NCBI GenBank assembly: GCA_913058265.1
Contig: CAJXPQ010000013.1
Coordinates: forward strand, 29,585 to 93,584
Source of the DNA: an uncultured Oligoflexia bacterium
GTDB lineage: Bacteria > Bdellovibrionota > Bacteriovoracia > Bacteriovoracales > Bacteriovoracaceae
Length of the DNA: 64,000 nucleotides
Direction: 5' to 3'
Positions 63,981-64,000 of the stretch are shown one piece after another. Within the stretch, counting starts at the first letter, position 1; each line of letters opens with the position of its first letter. A program made the translations under genes and the position numbers. The notes beneath the pieces are model-generated. The model did no database searches. It saw only the letters and a list, made by a program, of their open reading frames with translations, and had not been told where the DNA came from.

Positions 63981-64000
63981 TTTAATATATTTCCTATCCC

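Overview
The window is AT-rich and densely packed, with short gaps, many few-base gene overlaps and no rRNA, tRNA, CRISPR array, IS element or phage module that I could find. The gene mix suggests a marine Bdellovibrio-like bacterium, probably Bacteriovoracales / Halobacteriovorax. It combines housekeeping genes with many secreted Cys-rich proteins and lipoproteins, prepilin-like proteins, an FHA-RDD protein and a leucine-degradation operon. This placement is inference from gene content, not from a marker gene. No gap between genes exceeds about 220 bases.

Layout. 1-8.3 kb: edge-truncated Xaa-Pro aminopeptidase; kynA plus a kynureninase-like gene (tryptophan breakdown); murD divergent from a METTL25-type methyltransferase; a GCS2 carboxylate-amine ligase coupled to an AstE/AspA-type M14 hydrolase. 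8.3-15.2 kb: a coupled minus-strand operon (prepilin-like protein, orphan membrane module, membrane-anchored spermidine-synthase-like protein, acyltransferase-like membrane protein), divergent from three plus-strand envelope genes, followed by a c-type cytochrome relic. 15.2-24.2 kb: speD, mdh, an Asn-rich basic protein, an XRE regulator, xth, a secreted EEP-fold enzyme, guaD, and the nfeD-stomatin pair. 24.2-27.0 kb: three secreted proteins, including one with Cys-capped repeats. 27.2-35.7 kb: typA, a COG2509 flavoprotein, cinA, an M48 protease with LemA, a frameshifted response regulator/cNMP-binding gene and a small secreted protein. 35.9-50.7 kb: envelope block with a 1683-residue Cys-rich lipoprotein, uppP coupled to an FHA-RDD protein, and a three-gene secreted operon containing a lipoprotein metalloprotease and a PepSY/FTP-like partner. 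50.7-55 kb: metG, a Rep-type helicase and a small lipoprotein. 55-61.2 kb: mccB-liuC-mccA-hmgL-ECH for leucine catabolism. 61.2-64 kb: an LTA-synthase-like sulfatase-fold protein and an anchored pilin-like protein.

How the genes connect. SpeD makes decarboxylated AdoMet, the co-substrate of spermidine synthases, and a spermidine-synthase-like protein lies 5 kb away, but it appears to lack one active-site Asp. The leucine operon covers every step from 3-methylcrotonyl-CoA to acetoacetate but lacks isovaleryl-CoA dehydrogenase. Several genes (murD, the METTL25-like gene, nfeD, rep) have no Shine-Dalgarno sequence and a -10-like hexamer exactly 6 nt before the ATG, which suggests leaderless mRNAs. 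The most distinctive parts are the prepilin/spermidine-synthase-like operon, the secreted protease operon, the FHA-RDD/uppP pair and the palindromic divergent promoter of murD.
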